From assembly GCA_008921705.1 (NCBI GenBank), contig VFFE01009084.1, positions 2,629,741-2,693,740 on the forward strand: a DNA stretch of 64,000 nt, in the 5' to 3' direction. This DNA is from Burhinus oedicnemus. Lineage: Eukaryota > Chordata > Aves > Charadriiformes > Burhinidae. Below are positions 47,558-59,110 of the stretch, in pieces. The notes below the pieces were generated by a model. That model was not told where the DNA came from, made no database searches, and worked only from the letters and a program-made list of their open reading frames with translations. Both the position numbers and the translations under genes were made by a program. Each line of letters opens with the position of its first letter. Position 1 is the stretch's first letter.

Positions 47558-50500
47558 GTAAGTTTTGCGTGTACAGCCAATGAGGATGATTGGTTGGACC
47601 AAACTAACCTACGGCTTGTTGGGGTTTTTTTACATATCCAAGTAAAAAAGAACTACATTTTGAAAAATCTTGACTTTTAGCAGGTAGAACTTATTTGTCT
47701 TCTACGAATTAGCATTACTTGGAAAAGAGAAGAGAAATATGCCATCTAGTTACAATATAATCCCTAATGTGGGTGTGTGAGCAGCTGTGGTATTACGATC
47801 CTTCCTTCTCATGTTTCATATCAGATTCTAAATCTAGTTGTCTGTTATGGAACTCCTGAAACTAATTGGTGTCATGATGAATAATTTTTTTTTATTCATT
47901 TGTTTGGAGACACTTATAAAAGAAGTCTGTGTGATGATTTGATGCAGTCTTTCACCTTTTATGCCACTAGCCTACATCTACTCTGTGTAAATAGCATTTA
48001 ATCCAGGACTGTTGTTATCACAGGAAATAAACAGAAAAGTCAAATTTCTGATGAGCAGAAATATCAAGGATTCAATTGCTATGGACACTTTATGATTATC
48101 TTTTCGGAACCTGTTATTTGGAGTCAGGCAGATCAGATTGCCATGCTTGCAACTTAATTTAAAATTACATATATAGATGTGGAACTGTTTGGTCTAGCTG
48201 GTCCTGCTAGGTAATCTAAACGACATAAAATGCACACCTTTTCTGTGTGAGAACTTTTGATTGTGCCTGAATAGAAATGCAAAAATATTTATATAGGGTT
48301 TTTTGTAGACTTATTAGTGGAAAACACTAAGGAACCGAAACTTGCAGCCTCCTTACCTGTTACACCACTGTAAGTCAGAAGGCTAGCTGTTCCTTTATAT
48401 TTAGATTGGAGCTGCAGCTACTCCTGCTTATATCCTGAGTCAGTTTAATATTTTAATTTAAAAAAAAAACAACACACCAAAACCCAACCAAACAAAAAAC
48501 CCAAAAAACCATACACTCGAAAAAACCCTCAAAACCACAAAACCAAACAATGCTTGTGGAACTCCATGCTCATTTCTTCCATGGTTTTAAAGTTTTACTT
48601 TGAAAAATCTGTAATGAAAATCTTTTGGCATAATGTTTTTGCATAACTATGAATTGATTATATTCAATGGTATCTGCTTAAAACATAGGAGTAATTTCCA
48701 TATATTTATTTGAAGGAATTCCATCCATTTCAGTTGGTCCTACCCTTTTTTTGCTATGCACAACATGTACTGCATGTGCGATGTGTTCTATGCGTGGCAT
48801 GTACTGCAAACTTGATATTATAAGGTAGTTTTGTTTAAAAGTAACCTGATTTTTTTCTTGTATTTTATTAAAAACGTCAGTGCCTGTGATGATACTCAAG
48901 CTATAAAAATGTAATTAACTAAGAACAAGTAAAATCAAAGTGGCAAGTGGCTATTCACTGATATTCCTCAACTTACAGCTACATGTTGTATTTTTTTCCC
49001 TTTAAAGGAGATCTTTAGATTTTTGATGAATAATTTCCTTAAATCTAACATAGGAAAGACCTTGTTTGGAGGGAGGGGAAAAAGTTTGGATGCAATGGAA
49101 TTATTTGTCTTTTTGATTACTTTACCAAGAGGTTATGCTAGTCCCAGAGAGAGATTGTGGTGATATAGTCTCTTGGAAAAATGTTGTGAAACTCCTAAAA
49201 GTTCTGTGGTTTATCTCCATAAATCTGTTAGAAAAGTTATGAAGGATGTCTAACCTGAGGGCAAATGAACTGAACTGATCATGTGGGAATTGTTGGCATT
49301 CTAGCCAAATTCATTTGACATACATGTTTGGGCTAAATGAAAGGAATGTTACATCATCAAAAAAGACTTTGCTTTAATGTAAAAATTCAAGCTCTAGCAA
49401 AAACATTTTTAAGGCTTTTGGAAGAAATTTCCTTTTTAGGAAAGGATTTTAAGAGGCTTTTATTCTTTAATGTTTGTAATCATTACTGGTTGAACATTTT
49501 ATTGTGGCATGCAAATGTATGCTGTTCTTCAAGAGAGAATTTAGAACCAATATTTTCTGAAGTTATTTTAGAAAAGTGTGAATAAATCATACTTGTTTTG
49601 GCTTGTGTACTTTTTAAAGTCCCATTAATCCAGGTCTGTGCTGTATTCATCATTTATTAAAAAGCATCCTTATGTCCCCCACAATGAGTCACAACCATCA
49701 ATAACTCCACAAAACAATTTCCAGTAAAAGAGAGGACTGTGGTCCTTTGTGTATATAAATTTACTAAAATGAAGGGTGGTAATCCAAAATAAATTTAAGA
49801 TCAACAGATCTGGAGGATTAATAATGCTGAACTCTGAGATCTGCATGTTGTCTGCTTATGGTTTTCATATCCAGTAATGCATCCCTGGGAACTTTTTATA
49901 TGGAAGAGAAAATAAAGTCTTAGTGTAGACTCCCTCTCTTTTGTGAGGATATATGGTGGTATAAAGCACACAAATTTTTCCCCCAACTTAAACATATGTG
50001 ATATATATTTTCCAAATAAAAATGATTATGTTTTGTCCCTGTAACAGCAAGGAATTCTTTGCTTAAAAAAATGGGGTGGGGGGTTTGTGCATCTCAGAGC
50101 ATAAACAAATCACAGTTTCTAGGTGGTAGCAAGTAAATTTATTGGTAACCCGCATAACTTTGCAAGTGTTTTATTCAGCTGTTGAAACAGTAAGACATAA
50201 TAGGAAGTAAATTACAGCATAATGATTTTCCAGCACTAATGAAATTGAGAATTGAGTGCTACCATGTAAAATTAGTATGAATCATTACCCAGTATTTCTC
50301 TCTGCATGTGTCTCTTTCTCTGTAGTGAGCCTTACGATTTTAAGGTGATATTTTTAGAACTTTTTTCATTTCTTCATGAACTCTTAGCACAGGGCTTTCC
50401 CATTAAAAGGGATAATTGGCAGAAAAGGATAAATCAGTTTAATTTCTGGCTTCCCTACTGCTCTCTTTCCACCTCCAGGAAGAAGAGGGGGTGACTGCCA

Positions 50501-51617
50501 TTTGAGTGCCTGTGCTAGCGATTCTTATTGACAATGGCCTCATCCTCAGGCCTTTGTCACATGAGCAGTCAGTCATCTTTACCTCAAAGATTTTACATCC
50601 TGCAAAATTTTCAAAATTATAATGAAATTGAGAACTTTACTTGATCTTAATTGGTACTGCAAAAGCAATAGTAGATCAACATTCAGTCCTTCATTTCTGT
50701 TATTTGACTTGCACAGTTCACGTTATCTGAGCATTGTATCGTAGTAATAATAAGCAGGCAAACCTTCGAATTTTAGGGTAATTTTTAGCTCCATTTTGAT
50801 GCTGGTTAGGATTCTGTTATTTTAAGTTACTGTCCTGAAATTGTTCTATGATTTCTCTGATGGCAGCTTGCAAACAGGTTGCTAACAGAGGAAGAACAGA
50901 TGTGGTTTTCTTTTAAATTTGGCATAAATGTCAGTTGCCACCCTAAAAACTAGTAAAAGTTGATGAAGGTCCAATAAAGAACTGAAGAAACAACACTGAG
51001 AGGAATTTCACATTGTGCATTCTGAATATTAATACAGTAGACAGCCTTCATTGGTTTGCTATTTCACTCTCTCCCATGCTACTTTTACAGTATCTTATAA
51101 GCTGTATTATGGTAAAGTCATGTCTGTGATCCTTCTTCATAGATCGAAGTCTTCAAATGAAGATTTGAAATATTTAAAATTATGGCCTTCTAAGATATTA
51201 TGGGATTTTCATTTGCCTAAATGTCTTCATGTTGTCATTAACTTTTTAGCAGGCAAACGAAAAATTGTTTGTGGTTTAGTGCTAGGGAATAAGTAGGAAA
51301 CTGATGAAACTTGTCTATGAGTTTTCAAGAGACAATATGGTGGGTTATGGGGAATTTATCTAAAAGGGGCTTTGCAAGACCGATCTAGCTGTGTTGGTAT
51401 ACTTGTAATACGTTTTTATTTGTATGTCATAGCTAGCAGTGAGAGTGCATGTAGTTCATTGCAAAGAGATCAGAGTTAAACCACTGGTCAGTTTTGTAAG
51501 TTAATTCTCAATGTTTTTCTCTCTTTATTTTGCTTTTTTCTGAGCAACTTTTTAGTATCTAATGGCATTACTAGTTTTTAGTGTTCATTAGTATAAATTT
51601 ATATTAATTTTCTGTAG
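47558..51617 (+). other. TTC27: TTC27 intron 6
   Basis: This is a 4.1 kb phase-1 intron. It holds an A/C-rich tract (48,458-48,548) and short open frames without domains (for example 49,337-49,585 and 51,051-51,296). No interspersed repeat was recognised. The acceptor is TTAATTTTCTGTAG. Confidence 0.85.
48458..48548. repeat. A/C-rich low-complexity tract
   Basis: About 90 bases are dominated by A and C, with words such as AACCCAACC and AACAAAAAACC. It is one of a recurring class in this window. Confidence 0.75.
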
Positions 51618-51754
51618 GTGCTTTGGGGAAGAGAACACTATTTCAGGAAAAATACGTTGCACAGCTTATTTTGGATGTCCGAAGAACAGATGAATTCCTC
51701 CTTCCTCACAGTGAACTAAGTCCGGCTCCAACACCTCTAGAAAACTTAACAATG
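51618..51754 (+). CDS. TTC27: TTC27 exon 7, residues 269-314
   Basis: A Gly codon is split G|GT. The exon reads [20 protein letters not shown], then VRRTDEF and [12 protein letters not shown]. Human TTC27 has [23 protein letters not shown] and then TPAPTPQEHLTK. The acceptor is TTTTCTGTAG|GTGCTT and the donor ACAATG|GTGTGT, phase 0. Length is 137 bases. The segment between VRR and SPAP ([11 protein letters not shown]) differs from the human one in sequence. It is probably a loop. Confidence 0.96.
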
Positions 51755-53582
51755 GTGTGTATTCGAGAAGAATTGCTTTAATTTCTTAAAATTAAAATCT
51801 TCTGAAGCTTTTCTTGGGTGTCTGCAAGGGAGAAGTGTATAGTGCCTAGGAGAAACTTACTTAATATTTCTGAAAGTTCTTGGAAAATTTGTTGGTCAGT
51901 CCTTTGCCTAATATTAAAGAACCTGGGGTAAAACAACATGTGACTGTCTGCAAGACAGATGTGGCTACTCAACTAAAAGCATGTTTGCAAATATGGTCTT
52001 CTAGAGTTTATGTATTAATTTCTAGTGAATAAGAATGATGGAGCGAGGAAAACAGGTGAGAGACGGATTTTCGAAATAGTCCACAAGGCATTACAGAAAT
52101 GCACGGATTCCTAAGGACTGACAGACATGTTTAGTAACAGTGTGAAGGTGAGAAATTGGTCTAGGTATTCCTACTGGCATGAATTATGTGACTTGTCCCT
52201 ACTGATCTTAAAGGTGTGCACGATGACTTCAATTATAAATTGCCTAACAACCACTGAATTGTTTTGGGATGGCATTTTTATTTCATGAGGAGAAGTTCTG
52301 GTCAGGATTTAAATTTATTTGAACTTGCTCAAGAAGCCAGAGTTAAATTGAGGCTTTGCGGTCCAAGATTTATTCTTCAGGTTGGAAAGCCTTTATAAAA
52401 AAAATTGTGCCTTGATAGGCTTCCAGGCCAAGCAGAGTTCTAAAGCAAAAAATTTGACCATACTTCTCTATTTCTAAATTGAATACACGCACATCTTAGG
52501 AGGCTATCCTAGCTTTTTTTGTTTGTCCATTAGTATGTACTTAGTGTTGTATTTGATTTGATGAAAAGAGATTGACTGCATATATGTCACAACTTGTGCT
52601 TATGATAGAACTATGTGTAGCAACACATTTAAGGATAGTGAGAGCTTGGGGGAGGCCACTTGAAGTCTATAACTAAGTCTGACACTCACCAAGTGTGACT
52701 TTTCTAGAACTAAATGATAGGATGCACTGTTCTCAGGAAGTCCCTAACTGGGATAGTGTGTGACTGTTCTTTCCAGTTATTAGCAGCTTTCTGAAGAACT
52801 TGCCTTTGTAGTCTATATCTGGTAAGGACTTTAGTTTGGAATAAAATAATGACATCTTTTCAATAAAAATGGCAACACTGTTTTACACTGTAGGTATAGC
52901 CTGGAATGAAATATATTATCCTTGCTAGTAAAATACTATATTCACATGTCCTTTTAGTGAACAGACCCAAAGCTGCTGAAGTAAGTTTAGCAGAGAGTTT
53001 GAGAAAGAAAATTGGGGTATTTGAAACCTTTGAAAATTAGTCGTGGTTATGTTATCCACACTTTTCTACTAAAATTTTACTGAAAGTGTCTTGAAAATAG
53101 TGCTAGAGAAAGTAAGCATATCTGCTTTTTCTGAAAAGTAAAAATGTGATGCTAGAAAGGGCTTAAGAGGTTTTGGCTGCAGGGAGAGAGTTGAATTTTG
53201 TGCAAGTCTGAGCGACTGTGTCATATAATTCTGTCATAACTTACTTGGTCTGCCTGTTAAGGAAAGTTAGGCTTTCTGTTCCCACAGTCTACTTCTGAAA
53301 AAAAAAAATTAAAAAATCAGAACCTTTTATTTCTGCATTTTGTGTGTGTCAGAAATTCTAGAAAATAGTATTAGTAGAAATTGCTTTGAGGAAAACCTGA
53401 GGTATTTTGAGTTCAAACATTTTATTAACATCGTATGTGAGTGTTCTGTCACAGGTATTAGACCAGGCTTGCCTAAGTAGACTCTTCAATTCATGTGTGT
53501 GTTGAATTACCAATTAAAGGGTTTGGGATTTTTCACCTTTTTCTAGCATGTCTTTATTGATAATGTAGTATCAAAATACAAC

Positions 53583-53698
53583 CTCATAGTGAAAAATTTC
53601 TTCCTGATATCCAATCTAAATCTACCCTCTTCCAGTTTGAAGCCATTATCCCTCATCCTATCACTACATGCCCGTGTAAAAAGTCCCTCTCTCCATCT
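53583..53698 (-). mobile_element. CR1 LINE, short ORF2 C-terminal fragment
   Basis: The + strand shows TCATAGTGAAAAATTTCTTC, then CCAATCTAAATCTACCCTCT and CATGCCCGTGTAAAAAGTCC. This is the antisense of the ORF2 tail encoding [19 protein letters not shown] and [13 protein letters not shown]. Both ends are truncated: the 3' UTR is missing and the similarity fades left of about 53,583 and right of about 53,698. It is the same subfamily as the large copy at 54.8-58.3 kb, in opposite orientation. Confidence 0.88.
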
Positions 53699-54853
53699 GC
53701 CAAAAACTACCAACATCCTCATTGCATCGCTGTCTAAGTTTAGGGCAGATGCTTGATGTGTCTTGTATACTTTTAAAAGACTATTCATGGCAAATGTATA
53801 GAAGCTAAATCTTGAGAGGTGCTGAGAATCTCCACAGAAACATATGCATACGGAAAGCTAAAAGACCTGTGATTGTGCTGCAAAATTATTACAGGGAAAT
53901 TTTCTTCCCTTCTCTAGTGTTCTTATTTTACATCTGCCATTTGCAGATAAAGAAAAATACTCTATTTGTCTAAAGACAGGAATTGTCTTGGATGAGTGGA
54001 AAATTTCCTAAAAGAATTATAAACTCTGCCAGTACGTATAAAGGCCAAGTTGAGACTGGTCACACCTAATTTTCATCTCCTGTTTTGGAGTGCATACTTC
54101 TGTGGTCTTAAAGTTCTCCCTTTATTATTGTTCAGTAAGATGACTGAACAAGTTATTTTGCAATTAAGGGGTCAGTAATTTATTTTCATTAAAAATACAA
54201 CCGATACAGCAATGTGACTAATTTGTTGGACTGGTAGCTGGTCTGTTTTCTGATCAAGCACTTCCTGCTTTCCTCTGGTGCTGAGCAATTATGTTACCTC
54301 AGATGGCACTAGAAGGAAAACTATTTGCATTTCAAAATAAATATTTGAAATTGTAAATTCAAAGCTTTGCTCACAGATCAGTGTCTGTGAAAGGAAAACC
54401 TCAGACTTGAGATGATTCATAAAGGACTCTTGATATGAAGTGGTATGTTAAAATAGTTTGATTAGTTTTAAAAAAATTCAGAACTGCTTTTATGTTTTGG
54501 GAGAATAAGGAATTTCGTTTTAAATCTAGGAATGGAAGTCATGCTTTAAAACTCTAGCATACAGTTGCAGTACAGTTCAGTTGATCAATATTTATAGTGA
54601 AGTTAAAGCAATTAGTACTGTTTATACAGGCTAGATTTTAAAGATTATGTACACCGGAATCTGGAAATTTTTAACTAATTGCCTTATAAATTAAATTGTA
54701 ATTTATGTTACATCTAATGAAGTGGTATCATTACACTAGCATAGTGCTCTGTTCTAAAATAATTTTCATCTGGAAGTGGTAGATAATCCTTATATATACT
54801 GATGCAGTAAGAGAAGAAAATAATGGTATTAAATATGCCCTTAAGAGTGGGCA

Positions 54854-55700
54854 GTGTGGAGACTGTGTAGCATCAGGGAGGCTGAGAAGGAGACTGAAAG
54901 CTGGTTACAAGCGCAGCCTGCAGTGGACCTACAACCCACAGCTAAACAATCAAAAACTCCCACACTGGCACACACAGAAGGAAGGGAGGCCAGTAACACA
55001 GAATGGAAGCTTGCAACTGCAAAGGATAGCAGGAGAAGGAGACTTCCCCCAAAAACTGAGGTGCCCTGGCAGAACCACTTCACTGCTCTATAGAGTGAAG
55101 AGGGAAAACCTACTGTATCAGGAGAGGCGATGCATCTGAGTAAGGCTAACTGGTCTGCTCCACATATAACAACCAGTGCAACTAAGAAAAAGCGATGGGT
55201 GATAGTTGTAGGCGACTCTCTTCTGAGAGGTACGGAGGCACCCATTTGCTGCCCTGATGCACTCTCTAGGGAGGTGTGCTACTTACCAGGGGCTCGTATC
55301 AGCGATGTCACCAAGAGACTACCAAACCTCATGCAGTCCTCAAACTATTATCTGCTGCTGCTGTTTCACATGGGCACCAGTGATGCAGCTGGGAGCAGCC
55401 TGAAGAATATCGAGAAAGATTGTAGAGCCCTGGGAGCAGCAGTCAGGGACTCTGGAGCACAGGTAGGTTTTTCATCAGTTGTCCCAGTCAAAGGGAATGG
55501 GGTTGAAAGGGCCAGGTGAATCTGGCAAATCAATAACTGGCTACAGGACTGGTGCCACTGCCAGGGGATTGGCTTCTTAATCACAGCACTCACTTTGAGA
55601 AACCTGGTCTACTGGGTCCGGATGGAGTCCACCTGTCAGAAAAGGGGAAGAACATCTTTGGTCAGAGGCTTGCCAAACTTATGAAAAGGGCTTTGAACTA
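54854..55700 (+). pseudogene. CR1 ORF1 remnant (SGNH esterase-like)
   Basis: One reading frame runs from 54,854 through the stop at 55,091-55,093, continues in the same frame from 55,130, and stops again at 55,517-55,519. The N-terminal part has REAEKETESWLQAQPA, typical of the linker region of CR1 ORF1. The second part has VVGDSLLRGTEAP, the block containing the catalytic Ser of the SGNH/GDSL esterase fold. LPGARISDVTKRLP and FHMGTSDAAG (usually GTND) follow. CR1 ORF1 proteins bind nucleic acid and combine this esterase with a zinc-binding domain. After 55,519 the expected sequence continues with further stops to about 55,700. The two in-frame stops rule out a full product. Confidence 0.85.
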
Positions 55701-55876
55701 GAGTTGCCAGGGGAGGGGAACTGTAATCCATCCCACTCCTACCAATATGATGCCAATACCAGTAATAGAGACCCAAAACCTGGAGAAGGGTTGCAGATCA
55801 GCAGGAGGGCACCTGGAGTGCAGCATAAAGGAAAACTAGCCACTCCAGCCAGAAAGCTTCACTGGGGGCCCAGCTT

Positions 55877-56858
55877 ATGTGCATTTGCATAGAGGCATTT
55901 AGCAAGGGGAACAAACAAGAGGACTTAGAAATGTGTGCATGCCTGCAAGGCTATGATCTAATTGGCATCATGGACACATGGTGGGATGGCTCTTATGACT
56001 GGAGTGTTCTAATAGAAGGATACCGACTCTTCAGAAAGGATAGGCAGGGGAGAGGAGGAGGGGGTGTCGTCCTCTATGTCAAGGACCAGCTGGAGTGCAC
56101 GGAGCTCTGCCTTGGGGATGGATGAGGAGCCAACTGAGAGCTTACAGGTCAAGATTAAAGGGAGGGCAGGGACAGGTGATGTTACAGTGGGGGTCTGCTA
56201 CAGGCCACCCGACCAGGAAGACCAAGTGGATGAGACCCTCTGTAGACAGATAGGAGCAGCCTCAAGTTCACAAGCCATGGCCCTCATGGGGGACTTTAGC
56301 CACCCTGGTATCTGTTGGAAGGACAACACAGCAGGACATAAGCAATCCAGGAAGTTCCTGGAATGCGCTGACAGTAACTTCCTTCTCCAAGTGATAGGGG
56401 AGCCAATGAGGAAAGGTGTCATGCTGGACCTTATTCTCACCAACAAGGAGGGGCTGGTGGGGAATGTCAAGCTGAAGGGCAGCCTTGGCTGCAGTGACTA
56501 TGAGATAGTGGAGTTCAAGATTCTTAGGGCAGTGAGCAGGACACACAGTAAGCTTGCTACCCTGGGCTTCAGGACAGCAGACTTTGGCCTCTTCAGGGAT
56601 CTGGTTGGTGGAGTACTGTGGGATAACGCCGCGAAGGGAAGAGGGGCCCAAGAAAGCTGGCTAATATTCAAGGACCACCTCCTCCAAGGTCAGGAGCGAT
56701 GCATCCCGACAAAGAGGAAGTCAGGCAAAAACACCAGGAAGCCTGTATGGATGAACAAGGAGCTCCTGGACAAAGGAAGCCTACAGAGGGTGGAAGCAAG
56801 TGCAGGTAGCCTGGGAGGAGTACAGAGAAATTGTCCAAGCAGCCGGGGATCAGGTTAG
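55877..56858 (+). pseudogene. CR1 ORF2 endonuclease domain remnant, frameshifted and with altered catalytic motifs
   Basis: The apurinic-like endonuclease domain is split over two frames. Positions 55,877-56,125 give GYDLIGIMDTWWDGSYDW, then EGYRLFRKDRQGRGGGG. Positions 56,064-56,858 continue with YRPPDQEDQVDE, MGDFSHPGICW, MLDLILTNKEGLVG and CSDYEIVEF. The usual GDFNHP has become GDFSHP (Asn to Ser, codon 56,298-56,300). The usual SDH has become SDY (Tyr codon 56,499-56,501), so the terminal catalytic His is lost. The domain would nick target DNA for target-primed reverse transcription in an active element. This copy could not. Confidence 0.85.
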
Positions 56859-57743
56859 GAAAGCTAAAGCCCTAATAGAGTTAAATCTGTCTGGGGACGT
56901 CAGGGGCAACAAGAAAAGCTTCCATAGGTATGTCGGTGACAAAACAAAGACTAGGAAAAATGTGGGCTCTCTCAGGAAGTAAACGGGAGACCTGGTCATC
57001 CGGGATATGGAGAAGGCTGAGGTAGTCAATGACTTTTTTGTCTCAGTCTTCACCAGTAAGGTCTCCAGCCACACCATCCAAGTCACGGAAGGCAAAGCCA
57101 GGGACTGGGAGAATGAGGAACAGCCCACTGTAGGAGAAGACCAGGTTTGAGACCAGCTGAGGAACCTGAAGGTGCACAAGTCCATGGGACCTGATGAGAT
57201 TCATCCATGGGTCCTGAGGGAACTGGCAGATGAAGTTGCCAAGCCACTATTGATCATATTTGAGAAGTCGTGGCATTCCAGTGAAGCTCTCACTGATTGG
57301 AAAAGGGGAAATATAACCTCCATTTTTAAAAAGGGAAAAAAGGAGCACCTGGGGAAATATAGGCGGTCAGTCTCACCTCTGTGCCTGGCAAGATCATGCA
57401 GCAGATCCTCCTGGAAAATCTGCTAAGGCATCTTGAAAATAAGGTGATAGTTGACAGCCAATATGGCTTCATTAAGGGCAAATTGTGCCTGACAAATTCA
57501 GTGGCCTTCTACAACAGCATCACAGCGTTGGTGGATAAGGGAGGAGCAGCTGATTTCATCTACCTGGACTTGTGCATAGCATTTGACACTGCTCTGCACG
57601 ACATCCTTGTCTCTAAAGTGGAGAGACATGGATTTAATGGATGGACCACGTGGTGGGATTTGGGAGTGTTGGTAGATGAGAAGCTCAACATGAGCCAGCA
57701 ACGTGCGCTCACAGCCCAGAAAGCCAACTACATCCTGGGCTGA
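56800..57743 (+). pseudogene. CR1 ORF2 reverse-transcriptase N-terminal part, broken and missing the catalytic box
   Basis: Frame 1 carries [20 protein letters not shown], then [27 protein letters not shown] and [18 protein letters not shown], crossing stops at 56,980-56,982 and about 57,148. At about 57,370-57,385 the frame shifts and resumes as [20 protein letters not shown], then DSQYGF and FDTALHDIL. After [10 protein letters not shown] (about 57,655) it jumps directly to [13 protein letters not shown]. The copy in intron 5 has [16 protein letters not shown] and the following segment in between, so at least about 110 codons are deleted here, including the FADD active-site box. Confidence 0.88.
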
Positions 57744-57755
57744 ATCAAAAGAAGT

Positions 57756-58247
57756 GTGTCCAGCAGGTCGAGGGAGGTGATTCTCCCTCTCTACTCAGCT
57801 CTGGTGAAACCCCACGTGGAGTACTGTGTCCAGCTCTGGGACACCCAACATAAGAAGGACATGGACCTGTTGGACTGGGTCCAGAGGAGGGCCACAAAGA
57901 TGATTAGAGGGCTGGAGCACCTCTGCTATAAGGACAGGCTGAGAGAGTTGGGGTTGTTCAGCCTGGAGAAGAGAAGGCTCCAGGGAGACCTTATAGCAGC
58001 CTTCCAGTGTCTGAAAGAGGCCTACAAGAAAGCTGGAGAGGGACTTTTTACAAGGGCATGCAGTGATAGGACAAGGGGTAATGGTTTTGAACTGGAAGAA
58101 GGTAGATTTAGATTGAATCTCAGGAAGAAATTTTTCACTATGAGGGTGGTGAGACACTGGAACGGGTTGCCCAGGGAAGTTGTGGAGGCCCCATCCCTGG
58201 AAGTATTCAAGACCAGGCTGGATGGGGCTTTGAGCAACCTGGTCTAG
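57756..58247 (+). pseudogene. CR1 ORF2 C-terminal remnant
   Basis: A 163-codon open stretch encodes [20 protein letters not shown], then [31 protein letters not shown] and [18 protein letters not shown]. It ends at the normal ORF2 terminus with TAG at 58,245-58,247. It follows in the same frame the piece that ends with TGA at 57,741-57,743. Its intactness reflects limited age, not selection. The 89 bases that follow are the CR1 3' UTR. Confidence 0.9.
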
Positions 58248-58674
58248 TGGGAAGCGTCCCTGCCCATGGCAAGGGGTCTGGAACTAGATGATCTTTAAGG
58301 ACCCTTCCAACTTAAACCATTCTATGAGTCTATGAATATCTTCATTATCCCCGTAAAATAAAATAAACTTATTTTCTTCACATTCTCTGTCAAATCACAG
58401 TTTAGTTTCATTTATATAGTGATAAAATACTGGCGATGAATGCAGATAACCCACTTCAAAGCATTCCTGTTCGCTTTTTGTTCTGTGGACCCTCATTTTG
58501 ACCTTGTCAATGGAAGATATTCTTCGGAAACAGCTACTACAAGAACATCGAAGCGAAATAAATAGGAAGTTTGAAAACCCGTTAATATAAATCCATTTTA
58601 TGTTTTTAATAGGTAAAAACTGCTACTGGTAACTAAAAACCAGTAGTGCAATAATTTGGTTTGAGGACTGGGGT

Positions 58675-58702
58675 TTTTTGGTTTGGTTTGGGTTTTTTTT
58701 CA
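58675..58702. repeat. T/G-rich low-complexity tract
   Basis: A GGTTTGG/TTTTT pattern, the complement of the A/C-rich tracts found elsewhere. Confidence 0.65.
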
Positions 58703-59075
58703 AGGGAAGGAGAAATAGTATTACTACTTCTTCCTTGCTTGCAGCCAAAGGAATCTTTTGTTGTTTCCAAACAAACGCAAATTCTATGAACATAGTAATT
58801 TATACTTTTGAGCCACACATTATCTTACTTTCTTCTTTAAGTTAAAATGACACACAGTGAACTTCAGGTAGCATACTTGTTTGTAAAAGTTAAACTGAAT
58901 ACTCCTTAAACAATTTGTTCCAGAGGAAATTTGATGGAAAGTCACGACTACTTGTCCAGGAGTAAACCTTTTCAGAATACCCCTTCTTGTCCTTACCAGG
59001 ACAAAGTATCTGGTGGTGCTGGCTCAGTGGGGTTTTTTCAATATGTGTTTCTTTAATTTGCAAAACTCCTTTAAC

Positions 59076-59110
59076 AAAAAAATAAATAAATAAATAAAAA
59101 AGAAAGAAGA
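59076..59110. repeat. (AAAT)n tetranucleotide repeat
   Basis: About four AAAT units are flanked by A runs and followed by an A/G-rich stretch. It is a potentially polymorphic microsatellite. Confidence 0.8.

Larger units (their letters stand above)
54848..58336 (+). mobile_element. CR1 LINE, near-complete but internally deleted copy
   Basis: This is a 3.5 kb CR1 non-LTR retrotransposon in the same orientation as TTC27. From left to right it shows an ORF1 remnant with an esterase-type GDSLLRGTE block, an ORF2 endonuclease, reverse-transcriptase fragments, the ORF2 C-terminus and the 3' UTR. It ends CCATTCTATGAGTCTATGAA, the characteristic CR1 tail. No poly(A) and no clear target-site duplication are visible, as expected for CR1. 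Stops, two frameshifts or more, and an internal deletion at about 57,655 make it inactive. The left boundary is set by the first recognisable ORF1 sequence; a little 5' UTR may be missing. Confidence 0.95.

Noticed and set aside
53543..53788. 81-codon minus-strand open frame as a gene
   Set aside because: Its middle is CR1 ORF2 sequence in antisense, and the ends are chance extension into flanking intron.
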